Positions 53,480-54,368 of a DNA stretch of 54,368 nt are shown here, piece by piece. The first letter of the stretch is position 1. Every line of letters begins with the position of its first letter. A program made the translations under genes and the position numbers. The DNA comes from a virus, in IMG/VR virus record IMGVR_UViG_3300042563_001911, positions 1 to 54,368 of that record. One strand, written 5' to 3'. The notes under the pieces are model-generated. The model was not told the DNA's origin. It made no database searches and saw only the letters and a program-made list of their open reading frames with translations.

Positions 53480-53503
53480 TTAAAATAAAATAATTATAAC
53501 ATT

Positions 53504-53531
53504 AATCACGACTTCGGTCGTGATTTTTTAT
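53504..53531 (+). terminator. Intrinsic terminator after nrdA (UUCG loop)
   Basis: Stem AATCACGAC (53504-53512), loop TTCG, GTCGTGATT (53517-53525), then T6. It separates the nucleotide-metabolism unit from the baseplate wedge unit. Confidence 0.95.
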
Positions 53532-53538
53532 TTTACTC

Positions 53539-53572
53539 TATTTATAAGAAATAATTATGACACTATATTTAT
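53539..53572 (+). promoter_or_regulatory. Two TATTTAT motifs before gp25
   Basis: Copies at 53539-53545 and 53566-53572, after the nrdA terminator; the first is 31 bases before ATG 53577. Confidence 0.48.
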
Positions 53573-53576
53573 AGAT

Positions 53577-54035
53577 ATGGCAGATGGAAAAACATATGGT
53601 ATTAATTTCCCTTTTAGGGATTCTTATGATGGGAAGTATTTAGACCTTTCTACAGACAGTACTCAAGAAACAAGAACGGATTTAATACATTTATTATTAA
53701 CTAGAAAAGGAAGTAGATATTTTTTACCCGATTTTGGAACAAGACTATATGAATTTATTTTTGAACCATTAGATGGTCCAACCTTTTCAGATATTGATGC
53801 GGAAATTAGAGATGCTGTTGAAGAATATATACCGGGAATAACAATAAAAAATATAAGTATCACCGCAGCGTCTGATGGTGAAGAAGATAAAGGTACTTAT
53901 GTTGACCAATACGATACTCGTGTTTTTAGAGTACCGGGTATTGGAACTAAAGAACATACTGCGAAAGTTAAAATAGATTATCAAATAAATAATGACGTGT
54001 TTAACGCTAGTGATTTTGTAATCCTAAATATTTAA
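53577..54035 (+). CDS. gp25: Baseplate wedge protein, T4 gp25-like
   Basis: 152 aa from ATG 53577 (an in-frame ATG at 53520 lies inside the terminator stem and is rejected). The gp25/lysozyme-like baseplate fold is indicated by TRTDLIHLLLTRKGSRYFLP, DFGTRLYEFIFEPLDGPTFS and a C-terminal KVKIDYQINND strand. T4 gp25 is 132 aa. Two TATTTAT motifs precede it (53539, 53566). It is followed after 5 bases by the gp6-like gene, the standard wedge order. Confidence 0.93.
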   Translation: MADGKTYGINFPFRDSYDGKYLDLSTDSTQETRTDLIHLLLTRKGSRYFLPDFGTRLYEFIFEPLDGPTFSDIDAEIRDAVEEYIPGITIKNISITAASDGEEDKGTYVDQYDTRVFRVPGIGTKEHTAKVKIDYQINNDVFNASDFVILNI

Positions 54036-54040
54036 AGAAT

Positions 54041-54368
54041 ATGGCTAATAAAAAAATATCGTATACTACGAGAGACTTCCAATCAATTAGAACTGAATTA
54101 ATAAACTTCACTAGAACTTATTACCCAGAGTTAGTTGATAACTTTAATGATGCGAGTGTATTCTCAGTATTATTAGATTTAAATGCTGCGGTTACGGATA
54201 ACCTTCAATTTAATATTGATAGAAGTATTCAGGAAACTGTATTACAATATGCACAACAAAGGTCTTCAGTTTTTAATATTGCCAAGACTTATGGATTAAA
54301 AGTTCCGGGTCAAAGACCATCAGTTGCTTTGGTTGATTTTTCAATAACAGTACCCGCTTTTGGTGATA
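54041..54368 (+). CDS. gp6: Baseplate wedge protein, T4 gp6-like (3' end outside window)
   Basis: 109 codons from ATG 54041 to the window edge. MANKKISYTTRDFQSIRTEL, then LVDNFNDASVFSVLLDLNAA and LQYAQQRSSVFNIAKTYGLK is the conserved N-terminus of gp6/gpJ-type wedge proteins. gp6 dimers form the ring joining wedges around the hub. Confidence 0.9.
   Translation, partial: MANKKISYTTRDFQSIRTELINFTRTYYPELVDNFNDASVFSVLLDLNAAVTDNLQFNIDRSIQETVLQYAQQRSSVFNIAKTYGLKVPGQRPSVALVDFSITVPAFGD

Noticed and set aside
53520-53576. Upstream ATG start for gp25
   Set aside because: The added segment is the terminator stem and promoter region; MADGKTYG at 53577 is the natural N-terminus.

Overview
The window is a 54.4-kb piece of a large, AT-rich tailed phage with a T4-like (myovirus) gene set. 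T4-type structural genes include the neck (gp13-like, probable gp14-like, gp15-like), tail sheath (gp18), tail tube (gp19), a gp26-like hub/assembly protein, a tape-measure protein, very large baseplate and hub proteins, and gp25 and gp6 wedge proteins. T4-type replication genes include a family B DNA polymerase (gp43), gp32-like SSB, UvsX, RNase H, gp41 helicase and NrdB/NrdA. Start codons generally lack Shine-Dalgarno sequences and have A-rich leaders, which fits a Bacteroidota host; this is inference. No host gene, tRNA, integrase or CRISPR array was seen.

Layout. (1) 1-4656, minus: a partial FkbM methyltransferase and a 1447-aa five-module protein (FkbM + GT32-like + GT8-like + GT4 + TibC-like heptosyltransferase). 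(2) 4761-12639, plus: a Pro/Thr-stalked six-Asp-box beta-propeller protein, four more glycosyltransferases, and a virion-type protein with a poly-Thr/Cys linker. (3) 12739-15528: DNA polymerase, closed by a bidirectional terminator. (4) 15561-19859, minus: a small unknown protein, the gp13-like neck protein, a PD-(D/E)XK-like nuclease candidate and an SNF2-type helicase. (5) 19916-22937, plus: a hypothetical gene, a probable neck protein, three short genes sharing an N-terminal motif, and gp15. (6) 22934-23098, minus: an unlisted 54-aa ribbon-helix-helix protein next to a perfect inverted repeat. (7) 23222-44258, plus: sheath, HAD-like protein, tube, gp26-like gene with a candidate +1 frameshift, tape measure, 1671-aa baseplate protein with an OmpA-like domain, LysM protein, 2300-aa hub, and two small genes. 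(8) 44356-53479, plus: SSB, UvsX, RHH-HNH pair, RNase H, unknown, gp41, NrdB and NrdA. (9) 53577-end: gp25 and the start of gp6.

How it may work together. At least nine glycosyltransferase or methyltransferase modules lie beside proteins carrying mucin-like Pro/Thr or poly-Thr tracts, and the tail sheath carries a similar Ser/Thr tract. My main hypothesis is a phage-encoded O-glycosylation system that decorates the phage's own virion or adhesin proteins. The second candidate is a +1 programmed frameshift (TTC TTT TAA C) at the end of the gp26-like gene, located between tail tube and tape measure, where other tailed phages place their frameshifted tail-assembly chaperones. A recurrent TATTTAT motif in the sense orientation upstream of most structural transcription units looks like the phage's late promoter core.
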